Positions 1 to 8,994 of a stretch of 47,136 nucleotides of DNA are shown here, piece by piece. The stretch covers positions 1-47,136 of the forward strand of contig JACPPY010000001.1 in assembly GCA_016190755.1 (NCBI GenBank), read 5' to 3'. Below the pieces are notes generated by a model. It did no database searches. It was not told the DNA's origin and saw nothing but the letters and a program-made list of their open reading frames with translations. Made by a program: the position numbers and the translations under genes. Each line of letters starts with the position of its first letter. The stretch's first letter is position 1. Origin of the DNA: Chloroflexota bacterium (GTDB lineage Bacteria; Chloroflexota; Dehalococcoidia; JACPPY01).

Positions 1-88
1 CCTGTTACAAATGCTTCAGTTGCATCTGCCCCAGAGAATGAAGATTCAAGAATTGTAGTGTCAACTTTGAATCTGTCCGGTCACCCTC

Positions 89-1021
89 TCAGATACGAAA
101 CTGCGGAAGTTCGGCTAGTGTGCCGGATGGCTCAGCTGGATCCACATGTATTAGGCAATAACGGCACCCCGTATGCTCGTGGACGAGACGGCGCACCTCT
201 TCCGCTATATGGTCCGCGTCTTCTATGGTTATGCCTCGTCTGACCCTTATGTGCATACCCAAATTCACTATGTCCGGACCGACGTATTCAGCGCGCATGT
301 CGCTTACGCCGAGTACGCCTTCGACAGACATGGACAGCCTCGCGGCCTCGGCCAAAAAATCCGGGCCGGGCGAACGGCCTATCAGGAAGCTGGCATTCTG
401 GCGAAGCAACAATGCTGCACTAACCAGTATGACTGTGGCCACCGCCATCGACGCCAGCGGGTCAGCCAGGGGCACTTCCCTGGCAACAAATAGAGTACCG
501 GCTAGCGCAGCAGCTAGGCCGAGCTCGTCGTTGATAAGCTCACGTATCTGGGCACTTGCGGCGGCACCACGCTTGCTCTGACGGTACAGCCCTATGAGTG
601 GAAATGCGGCGACCACCATAGATGCTGATAGGACGACGATCGCTATTGTTGGGTTGGAGTAGGATGGTACTTCTTGGCTGAGGAGCCTGCGTGCTGACTC
701 CTCGTACAGCTTGTAACTGGTGAACGATATGAAGAGCGTGGCGGCTACCAGAGCGGCAACATTCTGTGCCCTTCCATGACCTAACATGTGTTCCACATCC
801 GCTTCCCTCCTGGACCAGAGCAAGGCGACCATCAGGAAGGACGAAATGAAGATATCGCTCAATGTATGCAAGGCCTCAGCGAGAAGCGCCATGATCCCGG
901 TGAGGAAGTATGCCACCAGCTTTGCGGCGAAGATGGCCGAGTACAGCAGGAGAGAAAGCTGCAGGCCGCGCAGTTCTCCAGTATTAGAGGTCCCCAAGCT
1001 AAATCTCCAGGCGGCGCTCAA
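89..1021 (-). CDS. cation diffusion facilitator (CDF) family transporter
   Basis: A 310-aa integral membrane protein of the cation diffusion facilitator type, which exports divalent metal ions in exchange for protons. About five to six hydrophobic segments fill the first 215 residues, followed by a soluble C-terminal domain (about 220-300) like the CDF cytoplasmic dimerisation domain, ending with a His-containing strand (CLIHVDP). The TM2 metal site is normal (HTLSD, H52 and D56). At the matching TM5 position I read ELIND, so E161 replaces the usual His or Asp next to D165; metal specificity is therefore uncertain. The start overlaps the end of the upstream M24 gene by 23 bases, so the two are probably co-transcribed. 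Family assignment is firm; the substrate is not known. Confidence 0.85.
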   Translation of the reverse strand: MSAAWRFSLGTSNTGELRGLQLSLLLYSAIFAAKLVAYFLTGIMALLAEALHTLSDIFISSFLMVALLWSRREADVEHMLGHGRAQNVAALVAATLFISFTSYKLYEESARRLLSQEVPSYSNPTIAIVVLSASMVVAAFPLIGLYRQSKRGAAASAQIRELINDELGLAAALAGTLFVAREVPLADPLASMAVATVILVSAALLLRQNASFLIGRSPGPDFLAEAARLSMSVEGVLGVSDMRAEYVGPDIVNLGMHIRVRRGITIEDADHIAEEVRRLVHEHTGCRYCLIHVDPAEPSGTLAELPQFRI

Positions 1022-2117
1022 ATGTTGTTAGGACGGTTGGTCCCTGCGGCCCGACGACCAATGTGTCTTCCACACGGACGCCCCACGGGCCAGTGTACAG
1101 GCCGCAGTTGCCAACGGCGATGACAACGTTTGCCCTCAATGGAGATGGCTCTTTCTCGCCATGGAAAAAGGCGTGGCCGGGAGGCAGCGGAGACTCTTCA
1201 AAGTCTATGCCCACTCCATGGATTGGCGGGCCGAGGCACTCTCCGTATCCGGCATCCCTGAGAGAGCCTTGCAGTATGCGTTCTAGCTCGGCCACTCCAA
1301 TGCCTTCGCGTGCCCGGGATATCGTTACCTGCTGGGCAGTCAAGTATGCATCGTAGGCCGCGGCCTGCGGTTCGACCGGCCTCCCAAGGCAGACGGTGCG
1401 GCAGATATCGGCACTGTACCCGTTAACAATGGGATGCAAATCTATCATTACCAGGTCGCCCTGTGCCAGCTTCCTCTGGGTCAGCAGTCCGTGGGCAATG
1501 TTAGTCCGCGGGCCGGACGAGATATAAGTGCGCCAAAACTCTTCCGCGTCTGCGTTGCGCATAGCGTATTCCGCCGCAGCAGCAACATGACTTTCGGTCA
1601 TCCCGGTCTCCGCAGCTTTGACCGCCGCTGCCATGCCTGCGTCCGCCACCTTGGCGGCAGCCTTGATAAGCTCCACCTCCCCAGCATCCTTAACTGTGCG
1701 CAACTCCGACAGGATATGTGTGCAATCCTTGACGGTCACGCCCGGAGGTTTAGCGTGTGGGTGCGTGAACATACCCATCATAGATAGGGTGAGATATGTG
1801 TACTCCAATCCTACGGAACCATTGGTGAGCTGGATGCGTTCGAAAGCATGGGCGATGGAATGCACCATGCCGACTTCATCTTCGAAGCCATCGAGCACAT
1901 CGAATCGAGCCGAGCGCCGCACGTCCTCGACATCCGTCTTCGGTACACCCAGCAGGACCTTGCCTTCACGTGAGACCATGGCGTAGGCGCATAGACGGCC
2001 GTCGCCGGTCAAATAAGCCATGTTGGACGGCTTGGCGAGTAAGAGCGAGTTGAACCCTGCTTGAGACATTAACTCGCTGCAGTTTCGTAGCCGTCGTTCG
2101 TAATCGTGGCGTACCAC
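999..2117 (-). CDS. M24 (pita-bread) family peptidase-like protein, metal site incomplete
   Basis: A 372-aa protein with a creatinase-type N-terminal domain (1-135) and an M24 catalytic domain (145-360), the layout of Xaa-Pro aminopeptidase/prolidase. The expected metal ligands D226, D237, H300 and E350 are present. The ligand in the usual EPG motif is missing: the sequence reads NCGLY, with N337 where Glu is expected. That suggests either altered metal use or a non-peptidase member, as in creatinase-like enzymes, which share the fold without metals. The start is GTG with an excellent Shine-Dalgarno (GGGAGGT, 5 bases away). It is the first gene of a two-gene unit with the CDF transporter. The fold is certain; substrate and activity are open. 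Confidence 0.8.
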   Translation of the reverse strand: MVRHDYERRLRNCSELMSQAGFNSLLLAKPSNMAYLTGDGRLCAYAMVSREGKVLLGVPKTDVEDVRRSARFDVLDGFEDEVGMVHSIAHAFERIQLTNGSVGLEYTYLTLSMMGMFTHPHAKPPGVTVKDCTHILSELRTVKDAGEVELIKAAAKVADAGMAAAVKAAETGMTESHVAAAAEYAMRNADAEEFWRTYISSGPRTNIAHGLLTQRKLAQGDLVMIDLHPIVNGYSADICRTVCLGRPVEPQAAAYDAYLTAQQVTISRAREGIGVAELERILQGSLRDAGYGECLGPPIHGVGIDFEESPLPPGHAFFHGEKEPSPLRANVVIAVGNCGLYTGPWGVRVEDTLVVGPQGPTVLTTFERRLEI

Positions 2118-2209
2118 GTTGCACCTCCCTGTTTCTTGGACCAGCTCTGGAACAAGGAAAGTGTTGAGGAAGGGTCAAGCTGCAAGCTGGGAATACTGGC
2201 GCCCGGTGC

Positions 2210-3343
2210 CTAAGACCTTCCCTCGACCTCTGTCTTGATCGACAGATAGTCCAACATATCTTTGATAGCCACTATTCCGAGTAACTTGCTATCTTGAACA
2301 ACCATGAGCCGGCTGTTTCTGGTGCGGCTCATCTTGGCCAGGGCTTCCATGGCACTGGCCTCCGGGGATATGGTGTTATCCGGTGAACATGATGTTGACA
2401 GTTGCTGGACCGAGCGAGCGCTCCATTCATTGCGAGGAACATCCTGCAATTGCTTGGTGGTAACGCAGCCGAGGAGCCGGTCTCCCTGCACGACAGGGTA
2501 CATTTTGAAGTGATACTTGTAAATGTAGTCGTCCACAAGTCGGTCCACCGATGTTGATGGGGCAACAGTCACCACATCCGGCTGCATGAAGCGTCGCACT
2601 GTAAGCCCTTGGAGCCCCTGGCGCAAGAGCACCTGCTGATAGGATGATTGGGCGGCGCTTCGCAGGAAAATGCCGATCATGAACCACCAGACACCATTAA
2701 CGAATTGCCCCAGCAGAACATAGACCACTCCAACGACGATCAGAACGACGCCGAAGACAGAGCCTATGCTGGATGCGATGCGCGTCGACGACAGCAGGTT
2801 CTTTTTCCACCTCCACAGCCCAGCCCGGAGCACGCGGCCGCCGTCAAGAGGGAATGCAGGCAAGAGGTTGAATCCGGCGAGCAGGACATTGACCAGGCCC
2901 AAGTATGCCAGGACAGCCGTAACAGGTACAATCCATCCGGCGCTTCTTCCCAGGTAGTTGAAAGCATAGAACAGACCGCCCAGAACGAGACTGGAAGCTG
3001 GCCCTACGATCGCCATGCTGAACTCGGCCTTCGCACTGGGGGGCTCATCGACCATTTCTGACACGCCCCCGAAGATAAACAGTGTAATGCCTTTCATCGG
3101 CATGCCGAATCGCCTGGCGACCAACGAGTGACACAGCTCGTGGAAGACAATGGAAACGAATAAGCCAACGGCTCCTACGACGCCCATGATCCAGTATGTG
3201 GTTGAGCTGAGGTTTTTGAAGTAGAACGGGAATAGCCCATCAGCCAGAGACCATGCGACCAGGGCTCCTATGACCAGCCAGCTGAGGTCCATCTTGACCT
3301 CGAAACCAAATAGCTTGAACAGTTTGAATGACTTCCAGAACAT
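2210..3343 (-). CDS. M50 site-2-type zinc metalloprotease with two CBS domains
   Basis: A 377-aa membrane protease of the SpoIVFB/S2P branch, which cleaves substrates within the membrane. The zinc motif HELCH lies at about 68-72 and the second motif, NLLPAFPLDGG, supplies the Asp ligand near 167; both are inside hydrophobic segments. The last 130 residues form a tandem CBS pair (about 245-375), often an adenosine-nucleotide sensing module. The ORF track extends 20 residues further upstream, but the start chosen here (MFWKSF) is preceded by a strong Shine-Dalgarno (GGAGGGGG) and fits the family N-terminus. It stands alone between the M24 gene and pcrA. The physiological substrate cannot be read from the sequence. 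Confidence 0.88.
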   Translation of the reverse strand: MFWKSFKLFKLFGFEVKMDLSWLVIGALVAWSLADGLFPFYFKNLSSTTYWIMGVVGAVGLFVSIVFHELCHSLVARRFGMPMKGITLFIFGGVSEMVDEPPSAKAEFSMAIVGPASSLVLGGLFYAFNYLGRSAGWIVPVTAVLAYLGLVNVLLAGFNLLPAFPLDGGRVLRAGLWRWKKNLLSSTRIASSIGSVFGVVLIVVGVVYVLLGQFVNGVWWFMIGIFLRSAAQSSYQQVLLRQGLQGLTVRRFMQPDVVTVAPSTSVDRLVDDYIYKYHFKMYPVVQGDRLLGCVTTKQLQDVPRNEWSARSVQQLSTSCSPDNTISPEASAMEALAKMSRTRNSRLMVVQDSKLLGIVAIKDMLDYLSIKTEVEGRS

Positions 3344-3465
3344 GGTCCCCCTCCTTTTCGGCAAAAAGGTTACCGTGCCCCTACATGCAATTATATACCG
3401 CAAAACAGGAATTCATAGCTTATAAGGTTGGGGACACCAGCAAAGATCAAGGAAGCATACGGAAC

Positions 3466-5646
3466 CTACTCGACTTTTTCGAGGTGGGCATAGGCCAGGA
3501 GGAGCCTTTTCATACCGACGTCCTTGAAAGCGACGGTTATCTCTTCATCTCCCCTGGCGGCGGAAAACCCGACCACTACACCCTCGCCGAACTTGGTGTG
3601 CCTGACGTGGTCTCCTGGATGCAAGTCCAGGCGTATTCGGGCCCGTTCGATAGCGTCGGTCTGAGGCACGAAGCTCTGGAGCGGAGGGCCCCAGTTGGAG
3701 ACGCTGGCGACGGGAGATGTCAGGATAGTCTTGATCATGTCTGATGGTATGTCATCAATGAAGCGGGAAGGAGGATTGGCGGTCGTAGCCCCCAGGAAAG
3801 TGCGCCTCTGGGCATGCACCAGGTAAACGAGCTTTTTGGCCCGTGTTATTCCTACGTAGCACAGCCGGCGCTCCTCCTCCATCTCTGATACATTGTCGAA
3901 AGCACGGGCATGCGGAAAGAGTTTCTCTTCCATGCCGACGATGAAGACCACGGCGAACTCGAGCCCTTTCGCCTGATGTAACGTGATCAGCGTAACGACA
4001 TTCTCTTTATCGTCGTAGGTGTCTGCCTCGGAAACGAGCGTTACCCCTTCCAGGAAGGAGGACAACCCTCCATTGGACCCCGAGCTGTTGTATTGTCTGG
4101 CCACGGTGCGTAATTCGAGTATGTTCTCCCAGCGCTCCTCCCCATCCTCGTCATCCATTATGTAGTTCTTGTAGTTGGTCTGGTCAAGCACCAGATCAAT
4201 AGTATCAGTGGCATTCAGGGTCTTGCTCTTATCGGTAAGATTCCGAACAAGTGTGTTGAATTCCGCCAGAGCATGCTGCGCCCGACCCGTGAAAGGGCTT
4301 CCGCCTGACGCATCGCCTACGAGGGCAAGCGCATCGAACACCGACATGCCGCTTCCCTTGGCCCATTGCCAGAGTGAATCGACCGTTCGCTGCCCTATGC
4401 CTCGGGCCGGAGCATTGATGACCCGCTTCAGGCTCACGTTGTCATGTGGGTTATCGATGAGCTTGAGATAGGCCAGGATATCTTTGATCTCTCGCCTCTG
4501 GTAGAAACGCGTGCCACCCACGAGCCTGTACGGGATGCCGTACCTGAGAAAGGCTTCTTCGAGTGCGCGGGACTGGGCGTTCACACGATACATTACGGCG
4601 CATTCCTTAAGTGTGGTCTTGCCTTCTTTCAGCAGACGTTCCACCTCCGCCGCCACGAATCGCGCCTCCTCCTCCTCGTCGTAGCTCTCGACCACGGATA
4701 TCGGTGAACCCTCTTCGTTCTCCGTCCAAAGCTCTTTGGGCTTGCGCTGTACGTTGACGGAGACAATGCTCTGGGCGGTGTTGAGTATCCTCTTCGTTGA
4801 CCGGTAGTTCTGTTCCAGCAGGAACACCCTGGCATCCGGAAAATCCTTCTCGAAGCTCAGTATGTTCCTTATGTCAGCCTGGCGCCAGGTGTAGATGGAC
4901 TGGTCGGGGTCTCCGACGACACATACATTGCGATATCTGCCCGCCACCTGTTTGGTGAAGGTATACTGCACTATGTTGGTGTCCTGGAACTCATCCACGA
5001 GTACATGAAGATACCTGGACTGATACCTGGACAACGTCTCGGGCGACTGGTTGAATAGTTCGACAGCCTTCACCAGCAGATCATCGAAGTCCAACGCCTT
5101 GCATATGGCGAGTGATTGCTGATAACGTTGGTAGGCCTGGTGAACGAACTTCTCGAACTGACTTTGCGCCCGCTCGCCATACTGCTGTGGAGTGATGATC
5201 TGGCTCTTGGCGGCGGACACGGCTGATAGGAAAGCCCTGGGAGAATACCTCTTAGGATCGAGCCCGCAGTCTACAATGGCCTGTTTCATCAGGTTCAACT
5301 GATCCTCGTCGTCGTAGATCACGAAGTTACGGTCGATCCCGATATCTTGACCGCGCTGGCGAAGGATACGAGCGCATATCGCATGGAATGTACCCAGAGT
5401 CAGATCTGTCACAGAAGCCCCGAGAAGGTCTTCAAGCCGCTCCTTCATCTCCCGGGCTGCTCTGTTGGTGAAGGTGACCGCAATAATGCGGTCGGGACTA
5501 ACGCCACATGTCTTAACCAGGTAGGCAATTCGATGAGTGATCACCCTCGTCTTGCCACTACCAGGCCCGGCGATGATCAGTATGGGACCTTCTGTTGTCT
5601 GCACTGCCTGCTTCTGGGCGGCGTTGAGGCCAGATAGTATGTCCAT
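3466..5646 (-). CDS. pcrA: ATP-dependent DNA helicase PcrA/UvrD
   Basis: A 726-aa superfamily 1 3'-5' DNA helicase acting in nucleotide excision repair, mismatch repair and removal of recombinase filaments. The Walker A motif AGPGSGKT lies at about 26-33, followed by TFTNRAA (motif Ia), DEFQDTN (Walker B), GDPDQSIYTWR (motif III), QNYRS (motif IV), TLHQAKGLEF (motif V) and VGITRAK (motif VI). The C-terminal 60 residues resemble the PcrA beta-stranded tail that contacts RNA polymerase (GDHVRHTKFGEGVV). Length is normal for PcrA. It is transcribed alone, with about 120 bases separating its start from the speE stop. Assignment is firm; PcrA versus UvrD naming is a matter of lineage convention. 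Confidence 0.95.
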   Translation of the reverse strand: MDILSGLNAAQKQAVQTTEGPILIIAGPGSGKTRVITHRIAYLVKTCGVSPDRIIAVTFTNRAAREMKERLEDLLGASVTDLTLGTFHAICARILRQRGQDIGIDRNFVIYDDEDQLNLMKQAIVDCGLDPKRYSPRAFLSAVSAAKSQIITPQQYGERAQSQFEKFVHQAYQRYQQSLAICKALDFDDLLVKAVELFNQSPETLSRYQSRYLHVLVDEFQDTNIVQYTFTKQVAGRYRNVCVVGDPDQSIYTWRQADIRNILSFEKDFPDARVFLLEQNYRSTKRILNTAQSIVSVNVQRKPKELWTENEEGSPISVVESYDEEEEARFVAAEVERLLKEGKTTLKECAVMYRVNAQSRALEEAFLRYGIPYRLVGGTRFYQRREIKDILAYLKLIDNPHDNVSLKRVINAPARGIGQRTVDSLWQWAKGSGMSVFDALALVGDASGGSPFTGRAQHALAEFNTLVRNLTDKSKTLNATDTIDLVLDQTNYKNYIMDDEDGEERWENILELRTVARQYNSSGSNGGLSSFLEGVTLVSEADTYDDKENVVTLITLHQAKGLEFAVVFIVGMEEKLFPHARAFDNVSEMEEERRLCYVGITRAKKLVYLVHAQRRTFLGATTANPPSRFIDDIPSDMIKTILTSPVASVSNWGPPLQSFVPQTDAIERARIRLDLHPGDHVRHTKFGEGVVVGFSAARGDEEITVAFKDVGMKRLLLAYAHLEKVE

Positions 5647-5768
5647 TTTGTCTCAAAGGAGATACCGGAATGGGCTTTGATATTGGGTGTCGCTGGCCGG
5701 TATGAGTAACAGGGCTAAATTATAGCATTGCTGAGGGGGTATTGAGAAAATACTGTCCAGAGGGCCGG

Positions 5769-6707
5769 CTAAATGCACAGTGGAGAGGCGTCCGTGATTA
5801 TCCGTCGCTCTTCATCAATGCGCTGCCGGATGTGTTTGGGTAGCGAGAACATATGGCAGTGCGCCAGACCGTCGTAGAACCCTAAGCCCGTCAGCTTCCT
5901 GCGGGCGAGGTGCCGGTCCACCTCTTCCGGAGTAAGGCCCATGGGGTCCACTTCTTGCGAGGCGACACTGAATCCCCAGGAACCACCGAAGGAAGGAATG
6001 TGGACCTGATATGGACGAACTACGCGAAAGACGGCTTTCAACGTGTTGACTATCGCAGGGAAGCCGTTCATGTAGCCCCATGATGCGTTGTCCGATTGGA
6101 GCGCCACTACACCCCCTGGTTTGAGGCAGGCAAGGACATGACGGTAGAACTCTGTGGTATACAGCATGCACGCCGGTCCTTGCTCCAGGGACTCGGGTAT
6201 GTCCAGGAGTATCACGTCGAACTTCCTGTCACTCTGTTCGATGTATTTTCTGGCATCTCCTATCACCAGTTCGAACCGTGGGTCATCGAAGGACCCCGCA
6301 TGCCATTCAGGCATCTTGTCGCGGCAGAGGTCGACGACCTCGGAGTCGATATCGACCATCACGACGGAGCGTACCGATGGATGCATGAGTACATGGCGCG
6401 TAGTTGCGCCTTCGCCACCACCCGCTATTAGTACATCAATCGGGCCGGGATGCGAAACCATGGCCGGCTGCACCAGCGCCTCATGGTAAATGAATTCGTC
6501 TCCATGGCATGATTGTATGCGACCATCCAGTACCAGGCACCTGCCATAGCTGCTGGTCCTTATTATGTCGACTGCCTGGAACTTGGTCCGTCCAGAGTAC
6601 TCCCTGCCTTCGACGCGGTGCAGTTGCACCAGGTCATCGGACAGCTTGTCCCTGAACCATTCCCGTTGTTGAGCTACATTGTCCGGGTCGTTTGACTCTT
6701 TGCTCAT
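5769..6707 (-). CDS. speE: spermidine synthase (polyamine aminopropyltransferase)
   Basis: A 312-aa class I methyltransferase-fold enzyme that transfers the aminopropyl group of decarboxylated S-adenosylmethionine to putrescine, giving spermidine. The small N-terminal beta domain precedes the Rossmann core; GGGEGATTR is the nucleotide-binding loop and LLDIPES with the following GP provides the catalytic Asp and gatekeeping loop seen in this family. Its ATG overlaps the speH stop as ATGA, so the decarboxylase and the transferase are translationally coupled, as expected for consecutive pathway steps. Aminopropyl acceptor specificity (putrescine or agmatine) cannot be settled by eye. Confidence 0.93.
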   Translation of the reverse strand: MSKESNDPDNVAQQREWFRDKLSDDLVQLHRVEGREYSGRTKFQAVDIIRTSSYGRCLVLDGRIQSCHGDEFIYHEALVQPAMVSHPGPIDVLIAGGGEGATTRHVLMHPSVRSVVMVDIDSEVVDLCRDKMPEWHAGSFDDPRFELVIGDARKYIEQSDRKFDVILLDIPESLEQGPACMLYTTEFYRHVLACLKPGGVVALQSDNASWGYMNGFPAIVNTLKAVFRVVRPYQVHIPSFGGSWGFSVASQEVDPMGLTPEEVDRHLARRKLTGLGFYDGLAHCHMFSLPKHIRQRIDEERRIITDASPLCI

Positions 6708-7102
6708 AACCTACATGCTGCCGCCTGGGGTTGATGAGGGTGTTCTTCGATTCCTGGAAGCACACCGCGGCGTAACTCAATTATGGAGTAGTTGTTCGAG
6801 CCCAGTTCCTTCGCCAGCCATTCGGCGGCCTTATCAGCGCGCAACGAGGTGCCGCACGTGAATATGTCGACCGCCGCAAAGCCATGTTCGGGCCAGGTAT
6901 GTATGAAGAGATGTGACTCGGCTATGATCACAACGCCGCTCACGCCATGTGGGTTGAACTGGTGAAACGCTTTTTCGACTACAGTAGCACCCGCTTCCCC
7001 GGCAGCTTTGACCAGAATACCCTGGAGCCTCTCCAGGTCATTGAGTGTATCCCTGTTGCAGTCCTTGATCTCCAGCAACATATGATATCCTAGCGCATTC
7101 AA
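6704..7102 (-). CDS. speH: S-adenosylmethionine decarboxylase proenzyme
   Basis: A 132-aa prokaryotic class 1B AdoMet decarboxylase. The proenzyme cleaves itself between E62 and S63 in the motif AESHLFIHTWPE, turning Ser63 into the pyruvoyl cofactor; H68 and C83 match the known processing and catalytic residues of the Thermotoga enzyme in the same numbering. It supplies decarboxylated AdoMet to SpeE, encoded directly downstream with a 4-base overlap. The start is TTG, 8 bases after GGAGG; the resulting N-terminus (MNALGYHMLLE) fits the family better than the internal Met. The C-terminal 15 residues after the core look lineage-specific. Confidence 0.93.
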   Translation of the reverse strand: MNALGYHMLLEIKDCNRDTLNDLERLQGILVKAAGEAGATVVEKAFHQFNPHGVSGVVIIAESHLFIHTWPEHGFAAVDIFTCGTSLRADKAAEWLAKELGSNNYSIIELRRGVLPGIEEHPHQPQAAACRL

Positions 7103-7206
7103 TCACCTGCCCTCCTCGCTTGATTAAGTTGTTGTCCGCCGCTCTTGCCAGCACGGACAAAACCCTGCATCCGCAACACTCCCGAATTCAGATTACCAAA
7201 CTAGCC

Positions 7207-7236
7207 TTTAAAAAGGCAACGGGAATTGTATATAAT
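7207..7236 (+). promoter_or_regulatory. probable promoter of argC
   Basis: A perfect -10 box TATAAT (7231-7236) lies 18 bases after TTTAAA, a four-of-six -35 match. It sits in the divergent 200-base gap between speH and argC, about 70 bases upstream of the argC ATG. It is the best sigma-70-like signal in the gap; activity is inferred. Confidence 0.5.
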
Positions 7237-7305
7237 GCGGATGTTTTTTACAATACCTGTTAGCCCTGGATCGGACTATTTCCTTCTGCCTGGAACGGTT
7301 GGACA

Positions 7306-8346
7306 ATGAGCAAGATCAGCGTTGGAATAATAAATGTCACCGGCTATGTGGGCGCGGAACTGGCGCGCATATTGATGCGCCATCCCAATGTGGAGATCAA
7401 CTCGGTCACCGGCAGGAGCGCCGTCGGGCAGAAGCTCGGCGATGTCTTTCCGCATCTCGCCGCCCTGGACCGGACTATCGAAGAGAAGCTGAAAGATGTC
7501 GATGTGGCCTTCAGTGCCTTGCCCCACCAGGCCAGCGCTGAGGCGGTGGTCTCAGTACTCAAGCGTGGCATACGTGTAATAGATACAAGCGCGGATTTTC
7601 GTTTAAGGAACCCAGCGGATTATCCCAGGTGGTATGAGCACGATCACCCCTCTCCCGATCTCCTCGCTGAAGCCGTATACGGCTTGCCCGAACTGCACCG
7701 GGCACAGATTGCACGCGCGAACCTGATAGCCAATCCGGGGTGCTACCCAACCTGTTCCATACTCGCGCTAGCGCCGGCGGTACAAGAGGGCATCGTCGAG
7801 GGACATATTGTAGTAGACAGCAAGTCCGGGGTATCCGGGGCCGGGCGCACGTTGAGCCTGAACAGCCACTTCTGCGAGGCAAACGAGAATGTGTCGGCCT
7901 ACGCACTGCGGGGACATCGCCATCTGCCGGAAATATTGCAGGAGCTGAATGGCGTCAGCAGAGACGGACCTGTTTCGCTAACCTTCCTCCCGCACCTGAT
8001 ACCAATGAGTCGCGGCATGATGAGTTCTTGTTACGCCCAACTGAAGCGGGGCAAGATAACCGCGGATGGGAAAGGCGAGTTGGCCCTGCGCACCCTGTAC
8101 AGGGACTTCTACAAGGAGGCTCCTTTCGTGCGGGTGGTGGATAATCCTCCCCAGACCAAGCAGACGTGGGGCAGCAACATCTGTCTCATCTACCCGACGA
8201 TAGACCAGCGGACCGGAACGCTGATGGTTGTTAGCTGCCTGGACAACCTGGTAAAAGGGGCGGCGGGACAGGCCGTGCAGAACTTGAACCTGGCCATGGG
8301 GCTTCCTGAAACCGCCGGCCTCGACATGGCGCCCGTATACCCATAG
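7306..8346 (+). CDS. argC: N-acetyl-gamma-glutamyl-phosphate reductase
   Basis: A 346-aa NADPH-dependent reductase making N-acetylglutamate semialdehyde from N-acetylglutamyl phosphate, the third step of arginine synthesis in the cytoplasm. The nucleotide-binding loop GIINVTGYVGAE is at the N-terminus and the catalytic cysteine is C146 in the signature ANPGCYPT. The C-terminal substrate domain includes the family motif KSGVSGAGR. No other arg gene is adjacent; it is divergent from the polyamine pair, with its own TATAAT promoter. The Shine-Dalgarno before the ATG is weak. Length is normal. Confidence 0.95.
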   Translation: MSKISVGIINVTGYVGAELARILMRHPNVEINSVTGRSAVGQKLGDVFPHLAALDRTIEEKLKDVDVAFSALPHQASAEAVVSVLKRGIRVIDTSADFRLRNPADYPRWYEHDHPSPDLLAEAVYGLPELHRAQIARANLIANPGCYPTCSILALAPAVQEGIVEGHIVVDSKSGVSGAGRTLSLNSHFCEANENVSAYALRGHRHLPEILQELNGVSRDGPVSLTFLPHLIPMSRGMMSSCYAQLKRGKITADGKGELALRTLYRDFYKEAPFVRVVDNPPQTKQTWGSNICLIYPTIDQRTGTLMVVSCLDNLVKGAAGQAVQNLNLAMGLPETAGLDMAPVYP

Positions 8347-8476
8347 TCCAGACTACTACTTGCCAGCGTGGGCAGCGTTACCACATTGCCAGCACAGATA
8401 GACATGAACTGCTTTTCCACATTGACGTATTGAGCGCCGGCCTCTATGCTGGCCGTTAGAGGGGTGTATACCATCC

Positions 8477-8863
8477 GTGGATGATCAAGAACAAACGGAA
8501 GGCGAAACAGCGCCCAGGGCATACAGGACAGACCTCAAGTCGCTGGCCAGGGACGTTAAGGTCGAGACATACAAGTCCAGTGGTCCCGGGGGCCAGAAGA
8601 AGAACAAGACCGAGTCTGCGGTCAGGCTGACCCACATTCCAACTGGTATTGCGGTAATCGCTACCGAGTACAGGTCCCAGTCCAGGAACAAGGAACTCGC
8701 GTTTCTACGCTTGCAGGAGAAGCTGCGCCGGCTTTCTCGACGCCAGAAAACGCGTATTAGCACTGCGCCGTCCCAGGCCTCAATCCTCAGACAGAAGGTG
8801 CGTAAGAGGAAACTGTCGGCTAAGAAGTCTCTACGTCATCCTCTCTCAGAAGAGGAAAGCTAG
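8477..8863 (+). CDS. GGQ-domain release-factor-like peptidyl-tRNA hydrolase
   Basis: A 128-aa protein made of little more than the catalytic domain of class I peptide chain release factors. The GGQ motif lies at 38-40 in [17 protein letters not shown], where Gln coordinates the hydrolytic water in the ribosomal peptidyl transferase centre. It lacks the codon-recognition domain of RF1/RF2 and has a basic tail ([16 protein letters not shown]), the pattern of stand-alone release-factor-like proteins such as ArfB that rescue stalled ribosomes. The start is GTG, since the nearby ATG is in another frame; AGAGGGG lies about 12 bases upstream. It sits just before tRNA-Thr. Rescue function is inferred from architecture; substrate ribosomes are unknown. 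Confidence 0.8.
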   Translation: MDDQEQTEGETAPRAYRTDLKSLARDVKVETYKSSGPGGQKKNKTESAVRLTHIPTGIAVIATEYRSQSRNKELAFLRLQEKLRRLSRRQKTRISTAPSQASILRQKVRKRKLSAKKSLRHPLSEEES

Positions 8864-8888
8864 GGTAGCAGCGTTTCGCAGATTGCGT

Positions 8889-8894
8889 TAGAAT
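8889..8894 (+). promoter_or_regulatory. possible -10 box of tRNA-Thr
   Basis: TAGAAT ends 9 bases before the first base of tRNA-Thr, the right place for a -10 element of the tRNA promoter. I see no convincing -35 box, so this is tentative. Confidence 0.35.
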
Positions 8895-8903
8895 ATTCAG
8901 CAG

Positions 8904-8978
8904 GCCAGCGTAGCTCAGCGGTAGAGCAGCTGTTTCGTAAACAGCTGGCCGTCGGTTCGATTCCGACCGCTGGCTCCA
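8904..8978 (+). tRNA. tRNA-Thr (anticodon CGT)
   Basis: A complete cloverleaf can be folded by hand. The acceptor stem GCCAGCG pairs with CGCTGGC, there is a GAGC/GCTC D stem, the anticodon stem GCTGT/ACAGC encloses loop TTCGTAA (anticodon CGT, reading ACG), the variable loop has 5 bases, and the T arm is GTCGG-TTCGATT-CCGAC. The discriminator T is followed by an encoded CCA. The 3' half is duplicated 9.6 kb downstream, so this tRNA is the integration site of the island and its 3' end is rebuilt by the element. Confidence 0.97.
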
Positions 8979-8979
8979 G
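8934..8979 (+). repeat. attL, 46-bp direct repeat in tRNA-Thr
   Basis: The left copy of the 46-bp perfect repeat runs from the anticodon loop of tRNA-Thr to one base past the CCA. It is the inferred core attachment site; integration here keeps the tRNA intact. Confidence 0.93.
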
Positions 8980-8994
8980 AAAATAGATACGAAG

